Shown: one piece after another, positions 47,785-57,820 of the stretch
Position numbering within the stretch: position 1 is the first letter of the stretch
Layout of the letters: each line of letters starts with the position of its first letter
Assembly: GCA_028877215.1 (NCBI GenBank)
Contig: JAPPFJ010000031.1
Span: forward strand, 62,001-126,000
Length of the DNA: 64,000 nt
Source: Gemmatimonadota bacterium
Lineage (GTDB): Bacteria > Latescibacterota > UBA2968 > GCA-2709665
Reading direction: 5' to 3'
The notes under the pieces: model-generated
The model's input: only the letters and a program-made list of their open reading frames with translations
What the model was told of the DNA's origin: nothing
The model's database searches: none
Made by a program: the position numbers and the translations under genes

Positions 47785-50727
47785 TTACGCGCTCGTTGAC
47801 TGAACCGTTTGACGCCGCGCGAGCGCGGCAAAGACCCCGTTGCGCTCGACAAGGTGCCGGTAGCTGCCGCTTTCCACGATACGCCCGGCGTCCAGCACGA
47901 AGATTCTGTCAACGTCGCGGATCGTGCTCAGCCGATGGGCAATGACGACGCGGGTCACCCCCAGCCCCTTCAGGGACGATTGTACCACTGCCTGTGCCCG
48001 GTTGTCCAGGGCGCTGGTGGCTTCATCGAAAAGTATAATGCGCGGCTTGCGGGCGAATGCGCGCGCGATCAGCAGACGCTGCTTTTGTCCTGCCGAAAGA
48101 CCCACGCCGCCTTCCGGTATGATGGTATGCATACCCATCGGCATCGCCCGTATATCTTCCTCAAGCGCCGCCGCTCTGGCGGCGGCCCACGCCTCTTCAT
48201 CGCTCAACGGCGACATCCCGGCGATATTCTCGAATATATTTCCCGCGACAATCTGTCCGTTCTGAAGGACGACGCCCATATGCCTGCGGAGGACTGTCAG
48301 GTCCAGGCTGGACAGGTCGTGCCCGTCCAGAAACACCGTCCCTGACTCCGGCCGCTCGAAGCCGAGCAACAGGCGGTAGAGGGTTGATTTTCCGCAGCCG
48401 GAGGGTCCCACGAACGCGACGTAGTCGCCCTGCCGGATTCGAAACGATACGCTGTCGATCGCCTTTGACGCATCCGGACTGTATCGAAAGTTCACGCTCG
48501 AGAATTCCAGCTCGCCCTTTATGTCCGAAAGCTCGATGCGTCCGTCCGCGGTTTCGGGCGTGGCATTGAAAATCGGCCGTACGCGCTCGAGAAGCGGGAT
48601 CACGGCGATTGCGGTTGCCGCGGCGGAGGTGAGGGCAAACACTGCGGCGGTGAGCTGGCCGAACGCGGCATTGAAGGACAGAAAACCTGCCAGGTCGAAT
48701 GTCGATCCTCTCCCGTCCAGGATGGCGTGCTGCACCGACTCGAAGATGACGATAAGCGCCAGGGGATGAAACATACCGACAACGACGTATTGCCCTGCGG
48801 TCCACTTCAGCGCGGAGAAGGCGGCCTGTTTCTGCCGGGCGAAGCGCCGGGCCCAGCGCGCCAGCGCGAAGGTCTCTGAATTGGCGACCCGAAGCTTGGG
48901 GAGGCCGGTTATCAGTTGAAACACGAATCCGTTGATCGCTCCCTGAATGCGAAATACGTCCCGATAATGACGAAGCTGTCCCCTTGCCAGAAACCATGTC
49001 GCGCCCACCAGGACCAACAGCAATCCACAGACGTACAAAGCGAGCGACCAGCTGTAGTAGAAGAGCAATGCGAGATTGAATACGGAGAAGATGCCGCCCA
49101 TGGCCGCACCCACGGCCGCGAAGGAGATGATGCGTCTGATCTCGCTGATTCCGTTCGCGCGGTTTTCAAGGTCCCCCACCGTGTAGTCGCGAAAGAACGG
49201 TGCGCGAAGCGCAATCAGCCTGCTCCAGATGGCGGACTGGAGGCGCTCGTCGACGCGACCCTCGATCCTCAGCAGGGCGATTCCGCGCACAATCTCGAAG
49301 ACCGCGTTGCCGAAAGCAGCCAATAACAGCGCCATCAGTGCGACGGACCACAGCGAGATTTCTGCTCGGGGAATGATGCGGACGAGCAATTCGCCGGTAA
49401 GTATCGGCGTCAGGAGTGACGCCAATCCGCCCAGGATGCCCACCAACAACACCGTACGAAGGTCCCCCCCACGGCGATGCAACGAGAATCGAAGTACCGA
49501 CCTGCCCGTCTCGATGCGGTCGGGCAGCGGCGCGTAGAAGGCCAGGCCGCCCGGAGCGATACCCGCCACGTTGCTTTCGTCAACCACGAAAGATGTACTC
49601 GTGACCGGATCAACCGCACGGTACGTGCCTCGGTTGTCGGAAATCAACGCGAGCGGCCGGTCCGTGCCGCCTTCGCCCCCTTTGAAGCCCACCAGGGAAG
49701 GGCCGTCCTGCCGCCACCATCCGGGATCCAGCGAAATCCATCGCGTCCGGATCCCCGACCTGCGGGCAATCCCCTCTACGGCCTCCACGGACGTCTGTGC
49801 CTGCCCGGACTTCGCCGGAATCTCCAGCGAGGCCCCGCAGGAAGAAGCCACCATGGCTGCCGCCGCATGAAGCGGCGTCCCGTCCTTAAAAGTGGCGGTC
49901 GCGTTGTCTCCCGGCCCCGCCAGAATTCTCTGGAATCCGCCGAGCGCCCGCGTAACCGCAGTTCTCCTGACTTCGTGCGCATTGCGGCGTCGGTCCTGGA
50001 CGTTCCCGGCCGTTTCGGACTCGGCCAGAATCGCGAATTCCAGGATTCGGGTGCTGAAGCCATCAAACGCTTCCCAGAACCGGTCCGTGAGAAGGGCGGC
50101 AGGGGTATAGACCGCGGACACCGCCGCGTCGGCGTCGATCCGCATCCATGTTCGATCGGTGACCGGCACGAGCGGACTGCCCGCCGGCACGGCCAGTGCA
50201 TCGCGCCCTGCAAGGTTCATCGGCGCATTTGCGCTGAGCCAGATGACGTCCAGATGTTGTGCGCTGAGCATGCTGCCGGCTGCATAAGAAACGTCCGGTT
50301 CCGCCTCCAGCAGTTGCGCGTCCCGGGGAGGCGGCCGGTCCTTCACAATGAATTCCGAGATCCGGGAAATCCATTCGTCGATCCAGCTGGTCGCGGCAAG
50401 ATCGAAGTCGTCCGAAGCGACGCCGTCCCGCTCACCCCGGACGATGACCGCGTCGAGTGATGGTACGGCGAGGAATCCGAACGTGCGATGAGACTGAAGC
50501 GATTGCCTGACCGTGTCAGCGCCAAAGGCCATTTCTCCGGCCGGTACGCGGGAGATGAAGTTTCGGCGTCCCGCGGCTTCGTTGTCTTCCAGTTCGACGG
50601 CGAAGACGTCCAGGTATCCCCGTTCAACGAAGTAGACGACGGCCGTGTCGTCCATCGGGAACGGCCGGTGGGCTCCGGTTTCGATCCGGACGCCGCGTAT
50701 GCGTTCGATGAGCGGTCTTTCAGGCAT
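47785..50727 (-). CDS. NHLM-type export ABC transporter permease/ATPase (no peptidase domain)
   Basis: Long N-terminal region, six TMs, VGPSGCGKSTLYRLLLGFE, LSAGQKQRLLIARAF; adjacent to the peptidase-containing partner. Confidence 0.88.
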   Translation of the reverse strand: MPERPLIERIRGVRIETGAHRPFPMDDTAVVYFVERGYLDVFAVELEDNEAAGRRNFISRVPAGEMAFGADTVRQSLQSHRTFGFLAVPSLDAVIVRGERDGVASDDFDLAATSWIDEWISRISEFIVKDRPPPRDAQLLEAEPDVSYAAGSMLSAQHLDVIWLSANAPMNLAGRDALAVPAGSPLVPVTDRTWMRIDADAAVSAVYTPAALLTDRFWEAFDGFSTRILEFAILAESETAGNVQDRRRNAHEVRRTAVTRALGGFQRILAGPGDNATATFKDGTPLHAAAAMVASSCGASLEIPAKSGQAQTSVEAVEGIARRSGIRTRWISLDPGWWRQDGPSLVGFKGGEGGTDRPLALISDNRGTYRAVDPVTSTSFVVDESNVAGIAPGGLAFYAPLPDRIETGRSVLRFSLHRRGGDLRTVLLVGILGGLASLLTPILTGELLVRIIPRAEISLWSVALMALLLAAFGNAVFEIVRGIALLRIEGRVDERLQSAIWSRLIALRAPFFRDYTVGDLENRANGISEIRRIISFAAVGAAMGGIFSVFNLALLFYYSWSLALYVCGLLLVLVGATWFLARGQLRHYRDVFRIQGAINGFVFQLITGLPKLRVANSETFALARWARRFARQKQAAFSALKWTAGQYVVVGMFHPLALIVIFESVQHAILDGRGSTFDLAGFLSFNAAFGQLTAAVFALTSAAATAIAVIPLLERVRPIFNATPETADGRIELSDIKGELEFSSVNFRYSPDASKAIDSVSFRIRQGDYVAFVGPSGCGKSTLYRLLLGFERPESGTVFLDGHDLSSLDLTVLRRHMGVVLQNGQIVAGNIFENIAGMSPLSDEEAWAAARAAALEEDIRAMPMGMHTIIPEGGVGLSAGQKQRLLIARAFARKPRIILFDEATSALDNRAQAVVQSSLKGLGVTRVVIAHRLSTIRDVDRIFVLDAGRIVESGSYRHLVERNGVFAALARRQTVQSTSA

Positions 50728-50731
50728 CGCG

Positions 50732-52951
50732 TCAATCCGACATGACCAGGGTTCTGTAAAGGCCGTCTTCCGTGATCAGGCGGTCGTGCGTGCCGCGCTG
50801 GACGATACGGCCCCGGTCGAGAACGACTATCTGGTCCGCGTCTCTGATTGTACTCAACCGGTGGGCGATGATGAGGCAGGAGCATCCGCGGCGTCGAAGG
50901 TGGTCGTCGATCTCGACCTCGGCAATCGGGTCCAGCGCCGCGGTGGCCTCGTCGAGCACCAGTACGGCGGGATTCCTCACAAGCGCACGCGCGATCTCCA
51001 GGCGCTGCCGCTGACCGCCGCTGAAATTGCGCCCTCCCTCGCTGACGGGGCAATCGTATTTCATCGGCCTTGCGGAGACGACGTCATGGATTGCGGCATC
51101 CCTGAGCGCCTGTACCACGTCGCGTTCTTCGACGTCGGGGTCCCACAGCGTGACGTTTTCCCGCACGCTGGCCTCGAACAGGACAACTTCCTGATCCACG
51201 TAGGATACGATTTCGGCGAAACGGGCGGGCGGGACGTCCTCGAATGCCTGCCCGTCGATGCGCACTGATCCGGACCAGGGCGTCAGCAGACCGCACACGA
51301 TCCTGGCGATCGTCGACTTTCCGCTTCCCGAAGCGCCTACCAGCGCCACGCGGCGGCCCGGCCCGATGGAAAGACTGAAATCCTCGATGAGGGGCGGCTC
51401 CGTGGCATTGTAACCGAACGTCACGCCTTCGAGATCGATAAAACCCCGGGGCACGGACGCGTCCGATACAGGCGCTACCGTGTTGATGCTCCTGAGCGTT
51501 CGCTCGTCGGGGGCGTAGTTCAGAACGTCGTCGAGCCGGCCGATATCAGCCCTGATCATCTGTAGACTGGCGCCGAACCGAACCAGACCTTCAACAGGTC
51601 GTGAGAAACTCAGCGTGAGGCTCTGAAAGGCGATCAGCCCGCCGATGGAAAGCGCCCCGTCGAGGATACGAATACCGCCGTATCCCAGGACGATGATGGA
51701 GGTAAGCGCAGAGAGCAGAACGGGCGCCACGTTCGCAACTGTCGACACGTAATCGAGGCTCTGCTGGGCGCGAAGCGCATTGGCGTGGATACCGGACCAT
51801 CGGGCGAAGAAATCGTCCTCGGTACCGTTGGCCTTGAATGTCTCGATGATCCTGATGCCGTTTATGGAGGCGCCGGCAACCCTTCCCTTCTCCTTCAGAA
51901 GCCTCCGGTTGGCGTTGTCGCGGGCGCGTGCCGCGAGATGCAGCACGATCAGATTTATGGCAACCATCCCCAATGCGATCAACGTCAGCGGAACATCGTA
52001 CGATATCATGACCAGCGCATAAAACACCATCGTGAATACGTTTATCGCATTGACGGCCAGTTCGCCGGAAAGCAACCGAGCGACCGTGTCATTCGACGCC
52101 ACGCGGCTGGCGATGTCACCGGCATAGCGCTGGCTGAAGAACAACATCGGCAACGTCGCGACGTGCCAGAAGAAGCGCACCGTCGAGATAACGGACAGCT
52201 TGGTCTCCATCCTTGCCAGGAGGATACGCTGCAGCCAGGTCAGCGCGCCCTGGACAACAGCCGCGAAGGCCAGTCCGATCAGCATCGGAGACACCCAGGC
52301 GCTGTTCTGCCCGATGAGTACGTCGTCTATGAATACCTTGATCAAGGTCGGGACGGCCACGCCAGGCACAACGAGAGCCAGGGTCGCCAGCGCCGCGAAC
52401 GCAAACGGGCTTCCCGCGTCGCCAAAGCGGTCGCGCAATCCGCGAATCAGATCGGGCTGCGGCCCGCCGGGACTGAACCCCGACGAAGGCGCGAAGCCGA
52501 AGCAGACGCCCGCGAAGCCCTCGACGAACTCCTGTCTCGTTATCCTTCGAGGGCCTTCACCGGGATCGTTGATATAGACTCTGTCGCCTTTGATCCCTTC
52601 GAGTACGACGAAATGGTTGAACTCCCAGAAGACCACCATGGGAAACGGAATGTCGAACAATTGCTCATGCCGACTGCGGAAACCCCGGGCAATGAGACCG
52701 TATTCCCGTGCGGCTTTCAACATATTGGCGGCATTGGCGCCGTCCCTTGAGACGCCGCAACGTATCCGCAGCGCTTCGAGGGGTACCCATCGTCCGTGAT
52801 AGGCGAGCATGATGCCCAGACAGGCGGCGGCGCACTCCGTGGTCTCCATCTGCAGAATCGTCGGCGTCCTGAAACGTCCGCCCCGATCGGACCGGAGGTT
52901 TGGATGCAGCTCAGGGTGGGGATTCAATGACTCAGTTTTTCTTTGATCCAT
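50732..52951 (-). CDS. NHLM-type export ABC transporter peptidase/permease/ATPase
   Basis: C39 motif TPTILQMETTECAAACLGIMLAYHGRWVPL; Walker A GASGSGKST; FSGGQRQRLEIARAL. Confidence 0.92.
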   Translation of the reverse strand: MDQRKTESLNPHPELHPNLRSDRGGRFRTPTILQMETTECAAACLGIMLAYHGRWVPLEALRIRCGVSRDGANAANMLKAAREYGLIARGFRSRHEQLFDIPFPMVVFWEFNHFVVLEGIKGDRVYINDPGEGPRRITRQEFVEGFAGVCFGFAPSSGFSPGGPQPDLIRGLRDRFGDAGSPFAFAALATLALVVPGVAVPTLIKVFIDDVLIGQNSAWVSPMLIGLAFAAVVQGALTWLQRILLARMETKLSVISTVRFFWHVATLPMLFFSQRYAGDIASRVASNDTVARLLSGELAVNAINVFTMVFYALVMISYDVPLTLIALGMVAINLIVLHLAARARDNANRRLLKEKGRVAGASINGIRIIETFKANGTEDDFFARWSGIHANALRAQQSLDYVSTVANVAPVLLSALTSIIVLGYGGIRILDGALSIGGLIAFQSLTLSFSRPVEGLVRFGASLQMIRADIGRLDDVLNYAPDERTLRSINTVAPVSDASVPRGFIDLEGVTFGYNATEPPLIEDFSLSIGPGRRVALVGASGSGKSTIARIVCGLLTPWSGSVRIDGQAFEDVPPARFAEIVSYVDQEVVLFEASVRENVTLWDPDVEERDVVQALRDAAIHDVVSARPMKYDCPVSEGGRNFSGGQRQRLEIARALVRNPAVLVLDEATAALDPIAEVEIDDHLRRRGCSCLIIAHRLSTIRDADQIVVLDRGRIVQRGTHDRLITEDGLYRTLVMSD

Positions 52952-54171
52952 GGCAGGACGAGCGCGGCTGGCGGTTTGGTGGACTCCCGGATTTCGACGG
53001 TTGCAAACGTTCCGGGTGTGATTTCAAGGCGAGTGGCGTGCGGCGATGTCCAGGCGAAGCCGCTCCGCGTCGTCGCGTCCGGCGTGAGCGCGATTCGTGC
53101 CGGATATGGCGGGCCCGCTGCTGAGAAGATCGCGGCAAGCTCCTGGTTCCGGAGCACGGCGACCATGCCGTTCAGACTCGCCGGAAACTCGGAAACGTGT
53201 TCTACAGTACCAATCATGGAGCCGTACTCCTCGCGTCGGACGGTGGCCGGAGAAACGAGGACGGACATACCCGCCTTGACGCTCTTGCCATCCATCGCAG
53301 AGATATAAGCCAGCACGTCCAGACCTTCTCCACCGGTCTCAATGCTCAGTACGGACTCTCCGGGGTTGAGCGTAGCGCCAATCTGCGCCTTGATCTCGAT
53401 GATCCTCCCGGAGACCGGGGCGCGAATTCGCCAGGTCTCGATGAGCGCCCTGAGTTCGCTGACGTCCAACTCGGCTTTCAGGAGTTCGCCCTTGGCGTGA
53501 GAGAGCCGGGAATTGATGCCGCTCCGCCGCCGAACGTCGTCCACTTCGAGCGCGTCCCTCCGGCGCAGTAATTCGAACAGATTCTGCTGCAATGCGCTCA
53601 GCGCCTGTTCGCTTCGCTCGACGGCCGTCCGATCGATCATACGCTTTTCGAACAGCTTCCGGTCGTCACGAAGGCGCATGTCGGCCTTTTCTTTCAGTTC
53701 GCGGTTTATGCGTTCCATCTCGTCCAGGCGGTCCCGCTGCCTGGCGATGTTCTCCGCCGCAAGCCTGTTCTCCTCATTGGTCTCGGCGATGCGATCCCGG
53801 AGTTCCAGCTTGTGCTCGGCCACGAGCGCCACGGCGCCCTCCAGCCGTTCACTCGTCTCCACGTCGAAGATTTCAGCCACCACGTCGCCTTCACGAACCT
53901 GCTGTCCGACGGTGGCCGTGATTCGCGCCAGTCTGCCGCCGCCAGACGACGCCGCGTCGAACACCACACCTTTGCGACTCAGAAAAATGCCTTCCGCTTC
54001 CACGTAGATGGAAATCTCGCCCCAGATACTCCATGCCACCACAGCGCCGGTCAACGCGACGAGGACGCAGAGCCACAGCCATGTCATCGGCGTTGTCACG
54101 TAAAGCGCGCGGTCCAGGTGTTCGGGCGTCCTCAGGCGATCAAGTGGATTTTTCCGGTCGGGTTCGTTCAT
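52924..54171 (-). CDS. NHLM-type HlyD-family secretion protein
   Basis: Single TM, VFDAASSGGGRLARITATVGQQVREGDVVAEIF, coiled coil, RIRAPVSGRIIEIKAQIGATLNPGESVLSI. Confidence 0.88.
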   Translation of the reverse strand: MNEPDRKNPLDRLRTPEHLDRALYVTTPMTWLWLCVLVALTGAVVAWSIWGEISIYVEAEGIFLSRKGVVFDAASSGGGRLARITATVGQQVREGDVVAEIFDVETSERLEGAVALVAEHKLELRDRIAETNEENRLAAENIARQRDRLDEMERINRELKEKADMRLRDDRKLFEKRMIDRTAVERSEQALSALQQNLFELLRRRDALEVDDVRRRSGINSRLSHAKGELLKAELDVSELRALIETWRIRAPVSGRIIEIKAQIGATLNPGESVLSIETGGEGLDVLAYISAMDGKSVKAGMSVLVSPATVRREEYGSMIGTVEHVSEFPASLNGMVAVLRNQELAAIFSAAGPPYPARIALTPDATTRSGFAWTSPHATRLEITPGTFATVEIRESTKPPAALVLPWIKEKLSH

Positions 54172-54365
54172 ATTTGAGAAGGCCGGGAAACCAGGCGTGC
54201 GGCATTTCAATCAAATCTATGGCAATGCGCACGGTCGGTTTGCGCCATCAAAGTACCGGCGTGCATCGGGACAACGAGAGCGGTGGCCAGATTGACATAT
54301 GTGAACAATTATCTCGAAACGCAAGAATAATATGATTTTTTCGTGATTTCCTTTGATGCCAGCGA

Positions 54366-54394
54366 ATTTTAGGTATATCGTTTGACGATGTCAA
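54366..54394 (-). promoter_or_regulatory. Sigma70-like promoter upstream of the NHLM operon
   Basis: Minus strand TTGACA-17 nt-TAAAAT; -35 lies in palindrome TTGACATCGTCAA. Confidence 0.6.
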
Positions 54395-54459
54395 TAAACA
54401 TTTCGAGTCCACGCCCCGGTCGTTCGATTGGATCAACCCGCTCAACGCGCAATCATAAC

Positions 54460-54491
54460 AAAAAGACCACCCATATGCGGGTGGTCTTTTT
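54460..54491. terminator. Bidirectional intrinsic terminator
   Basis: aaaaagaccaccc-atatgc-gggtggtcttttt. Confidence 0.85.
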
Positions 54492-54557
54492 CGATCGGCA
54501 GTCATCCGTCCGAAACGGTCGGCCGGAGGCGCCTGTTAGTCTCCATCCGAGACTATA

Positions 54558-55064
54558 TCAGGGCATATTATGAAATTCAGGCGATAATTGCGGTCCTTTC
54601 AATGACTTATTCATGATATTCAGAGCGAATTGGAAATCGCAATCCGACCTCGGCAACTCACTCTTGCGAAAGACAATCACCCTTAAACGTACGTCGTCAG
54701 CCGGGAAGTGACCCAAGACCACTCGATGGCCAAAAATACGCACCTCCCGCACGCAGATGACCAAGTTCTAATTCCACGTCGATCCACCCTGAACGTCGGC
54801 GACAACACACTTTATCACAGAACCAGCGACAGCCACTGTAGACAGTTGAGAGCGCTTGCCTCCGAAACGACAGATGTCGTCGCAAATGGCGGCAGTCGCA
54901 GCTTCCGTTTTGCCCGTCGCTGACGGAGACGCAAACAGAACGTCATGTCCCTTGCCAATCTCGGGCATTACCGCTTTCTGACCGTCGTTTTGTTTGCGTC
55001 GCTCGAAGAAAATCGGAAACGTACCCTGCATCATACTGCACAATTGCGCCCGATCCTCATTCAT
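54558..55064 (-). pseudogene. Decayed DEAD/DEAH-type helicase gene (N-terminus with Walker A, internal stop, apparent loss of the core)
   Basis: MNEDRAQLCSMMQGTFPIFFERRKQNDGQKAVMPEIGKGHDVLFASPSATGKTEAATAAICDD...STWN[TAG 54768-54770]NLVICVREVRIFGHRVVLGHFPADDVRLRVIVFRKSELPRSDCDFQFALNIMNKSLKGPQLSPEFHNMP. No DExD/H box or C-terminal helicase motifs between the two pieces. Confidence 0.65.
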
Positions 55065-56520
55065 CCCAGGGTAGTACCTCGCCAGCAACTTGACGCGCTG
55101 CCTCGTCAACCGATTTTGCCAGTTCATCTATTCCCACCTCTCGTGTATGGCTGAGCAGAACCGCTGGGCAGAAGCCTGCCAGCTTGGTCCAATTTCGCAA
55201 TATTCGCTCATCGACCGGTGCTTCTCCGAATCTCGTACGCAATATACCGGCGATCCGCGTCCGAACGTCAGGATCGACAAGGATCTGCACCTTAGGGCCG
55301 AGACGTTCTCCACACTCTTTGAGAAAATCCAATACCCATTTCTCATAATCGGCATCATTTGCCGACGAGAGTAGCACCACATCGCTCTTATCGTGAATAA
55401 AGACGCTTATCTCCCCGACCTTGCGCCGAAGGTAACGCGTGTCCTCCCCTTCGGTCAATCCGACGAATAATGCGAAATGAGGTCCCTCTCTCCAGAAACG
55501 TGGTAGATCGAAATGTTCATAGTCGTCGTCGGGATTGTCAAGATTATAGCGAGGTCGATGTGCACATCGTGCAAGAACATCAAAGAAGTTGTTCGCGCGG
55601 GCATATCGGTTGAACGAATACGTGCGCACATGCTCCGCTTCGTCGATTATTATAACAAGGCCCTTGTAGCCCAGCGACTTGACGATATCATGTAGAACGA
55701 CTAAGTTGTATGCATAGACAATGCCAGTATCCTTTACCTGCGGAAGGGTTGGGATCTTTTCTCTGTACCCGGCTTGCCAACTCAGCGATCTGATAGTCCG
55801 GATCTGCTTCATCTGCCCTGCAAGCCAGTTGACTGCAGACACATAATCCGAATCGTCCCGACGATGTGAGAGATACAGTAGTGCTTTCAACCCCTGACTG
55901 AACCAAGGCGAGCGTCTCACATACGAAAGACCCCTGATCGTCGTCCAATTGTCCCGTATTTCCTTGACAAGATCGAAAAAGTCGAGGCTTCGGCTGCCGT
56001 CCGTGCGTGTGGGGAATTCAAGACCGCTCGTAAGCGCCTGGTAAACTGTTGAGGGTTTGGCAGGATCCGCTGCCTTTGGATCAAGTTCAACTGAGGCGGT
56101 AACCCATCCATCCCGGAGCGCAACCGACTTAACAACGCGAAGATGATGAGACTTTCCTGATCCATAATAACCCATGTAGACTCGACAGAGCCCGCTTTCT
56201 GGTGCTCGATCCAACAAATGACTGATTTCTTCCGCCAATTCCTCTCCGCCGATCGTCAGGTTGACCAACCGTTCTGGATCAGTTGGCACGACACCAAGAT
56301 TCACTGCTTCAAACACCTTACGAAACGCTTGATCTGACACTGGCTGCGATTGTTGTGGCTGCGACCCAGGGTCAGGATGATTTAATCGGGGACGTAAATC
56401 TCTGACTTCAACATCGAGTTCCTCACCAAAAAACTCGACTGTGGCGACATCGCCTAGAACAGAGACAACTTTCCCAATGCCGAAAACTAGATGGTCAACT
56501 TCCAAACCGACCTCGATCAC
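55057..56520 (-). CDS. BrxD-like (DUF2791) P-loop ATPase, copy B
   Basis: RLVNLTIGGEELAEEISHLLDRAPESGLCRVYMGYYGSGKSHHLRVVKSVAL...GLVIIIDEAEHVRTY; GTG start overlapping copy A stop. Confidence 0.75.
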   Translation of the reverse strand: MIEVGLEVDHLVFGIGKVVSVLGDVATVEFFGEELDVEVRDLRPRLNHPDPGSQPQQSQPVSDQAFRKVFEAVNLGVVPTDPERLVNLTIGGEELAEEISHLLDRAPESGLCRVYMGYYGSGKSHHLRVVKSVALRDGWVTASVELDPKAADPAKPSTVYQALTSGLEFPTRTDGSRSLDFFDLVKEIRDNWTTIRGLSYVRRSPWFSQGLKALLYLSHRRDDSDYVSAVNWLAGQMKQIRTIRSLSWQAGYREKIPTLPQVKDTGIVYAYNLVVLHDIVKSLGYKGLVIIIDEAEHVRTYSFNRYARANNFFDVLARCAHRPRYNLDNPDDDYEHFDLPRFWREGPHFALFVGLTEGEDTRYLRRKVGEISVFIHDKSDVVLLSSANDADYEKWVLDFLKECGERLGPKVQILVDPDVRTRIAGILRTRFGEAPVDERILRNWTKLAGFCPAVLLSHTREVGIDELAKSVDEAARQVAGEVLPWDE

Positions 56521-57809
56521 CCGTGCTCTCCATCAAGAGGAGGTTCATTGTCACTGACGAAATCCGTCGCCTGTTCCGTGCTTATTGAGCATTCTCTCTG
56601 CAGCTGTTGGCCAAGAAACCGACAATATTGATACACGAAAAATCGTGGTTTCGGCGTCTCGAACCAGTTTTTCTCTTGTGTAGAGACGATTTCTTTCATA
56701 TTCGATTTTTGAATCTCCTGATTCCATTTTTTGTTGTGAGCCTGACTGAAGACAGCCAACAATCTCTCACCTATGCGGTAGATGACTTCTCTTGAATTTG
56801 TTTCTTCCAAATTGATAAGTGGCACCAAAGGACTGCCCTTCGAAAACGCCGTGCTGCCTATCCGATCCTGAAGCGCTCTATATTTGCTAATCACCTCCGA
56901 TCGAAAATCCTGTGTAGCAGCGTATAGAAACATTATCCCACCGAACTCGCCCTCGGCGTTTTGATTGATCATTGTCAGTAAATTCTCGATGGCTTGCCTC
57001 TGCTTAACTGAACCACGTCGGAAGGAGGTTATTCGACTCCCTTCATCAAAGGCAATAAGGAACCCTTGGTAGGCCATGCGTGTTCTCAGAAAGGCGATAA
57101 CCGTCTTTAGTCGTCGGAAAGCGTTATCATCGCGCACTGGTTCAAAAAGCCCCATGTTCCTGAGGGTGGTTGACCGCGCGTTGTCGCCCTTGACCCACGC
57201 AATCAATTCGTAATCGCTCCCGGAAGTGATTGCACCGCACGCCAACTTCAAGAGGCGCTGACTTAGTGCGGTAAGTGCGGAGGCCATCTGCGGGTCTGGA
57301 GCACCTCGCCAAAGGCCACCGATCTGCTCCTCGATTTGTCTTTGTACCAAATCCGGCACATTGTTGCCCGGTTCGGCACCGAGTTGGTTTATTCGTCGTC
57401 GAATCCAACTGTCAATTAGAACATCAAGACCCTTGTCGTCACTGCCATCCAATTGCGCTTCAAAGGGTGGCTGAAACGATCTCATAGTCGCGCGAAAAAT
57501 CGCGGACGGGGAATTGAACGGACACTCTATCCCCACAGACACAATCGCGGTGATAACGTCCTGCTCGCTAGCCCGTTGGGCAAGACTATTGATGAACTGA
57601 GTCTTGCCGCTCCCGTAATCCCCTTCCAGATATTTGAAGCATCCCAATCCCTCTGCAAGCTGTCCACGGAAGTAATTTTGATCAAGGGCATCAAGAATAT
57701 GATCCGTACCCACATTGATGAAATATGAATATTTACCCGGGGCGATCGGGGAGTTCATCAATCGACGCAGCAAATTCCGAGCGTCATCGCTGTTGATCGA
57801 TACTTCCAT
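56517..57809 (-). CDS. BrxD-like (DUF2791) P-loop ATPase, copy A
   Basis: DDARNLLRRLMNSPIAPGKYSYFINVGTDHILDAL...FKYLEGDYGSGKTQFINSLAQRA...GFLIAFDEGSRI. Confidence 0.75.
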   Translation of the reverse strand: MEVSINSDDARNLLRRLMNSPIAPGKYSYFINVGTDHILDALDQNYFRGQLAEGLGCFKYLEGDYGSGKTQFINSLAQRASEQDVITAIVSVGIECPFNSPSAIFRATMRSFQPPFEAQLDGSDDKGLDVLIDSWIRRRINQLGAEPGNNVPDLVQRQIEEQIGGLWRGAPDPQMASALTALSQRLLKLACGAITSGSDYELIAWVKGDNARSTTLRNMGLFEPVRDDNAFRRLKTVIAFLRTRMAYQGFLIAFDEGSRITSFRRGSVKQRQAIENLLTMINQNAEGEFGGIMFLYAATQDFRSEVISKYRALQDRIGSTAFSKGSPLVPLINLEETNSREVIYRIGERLLAVFSQAHNKKWNQEIQKSNMKEIVSTQEKNWFETPKPRFFVYQYCRFLGQQLQRECSISTEQATDFVSDNEPPLDGEHG

Positions 57810-57820
57810 GTCGTTCCTCC

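Noticed and set aside
51785-52750. 321-aa plus-strand ORF (and similar at 49477-50460)
   Set aside because: Antisense to the NHLM transporters; no protein-like motifs.
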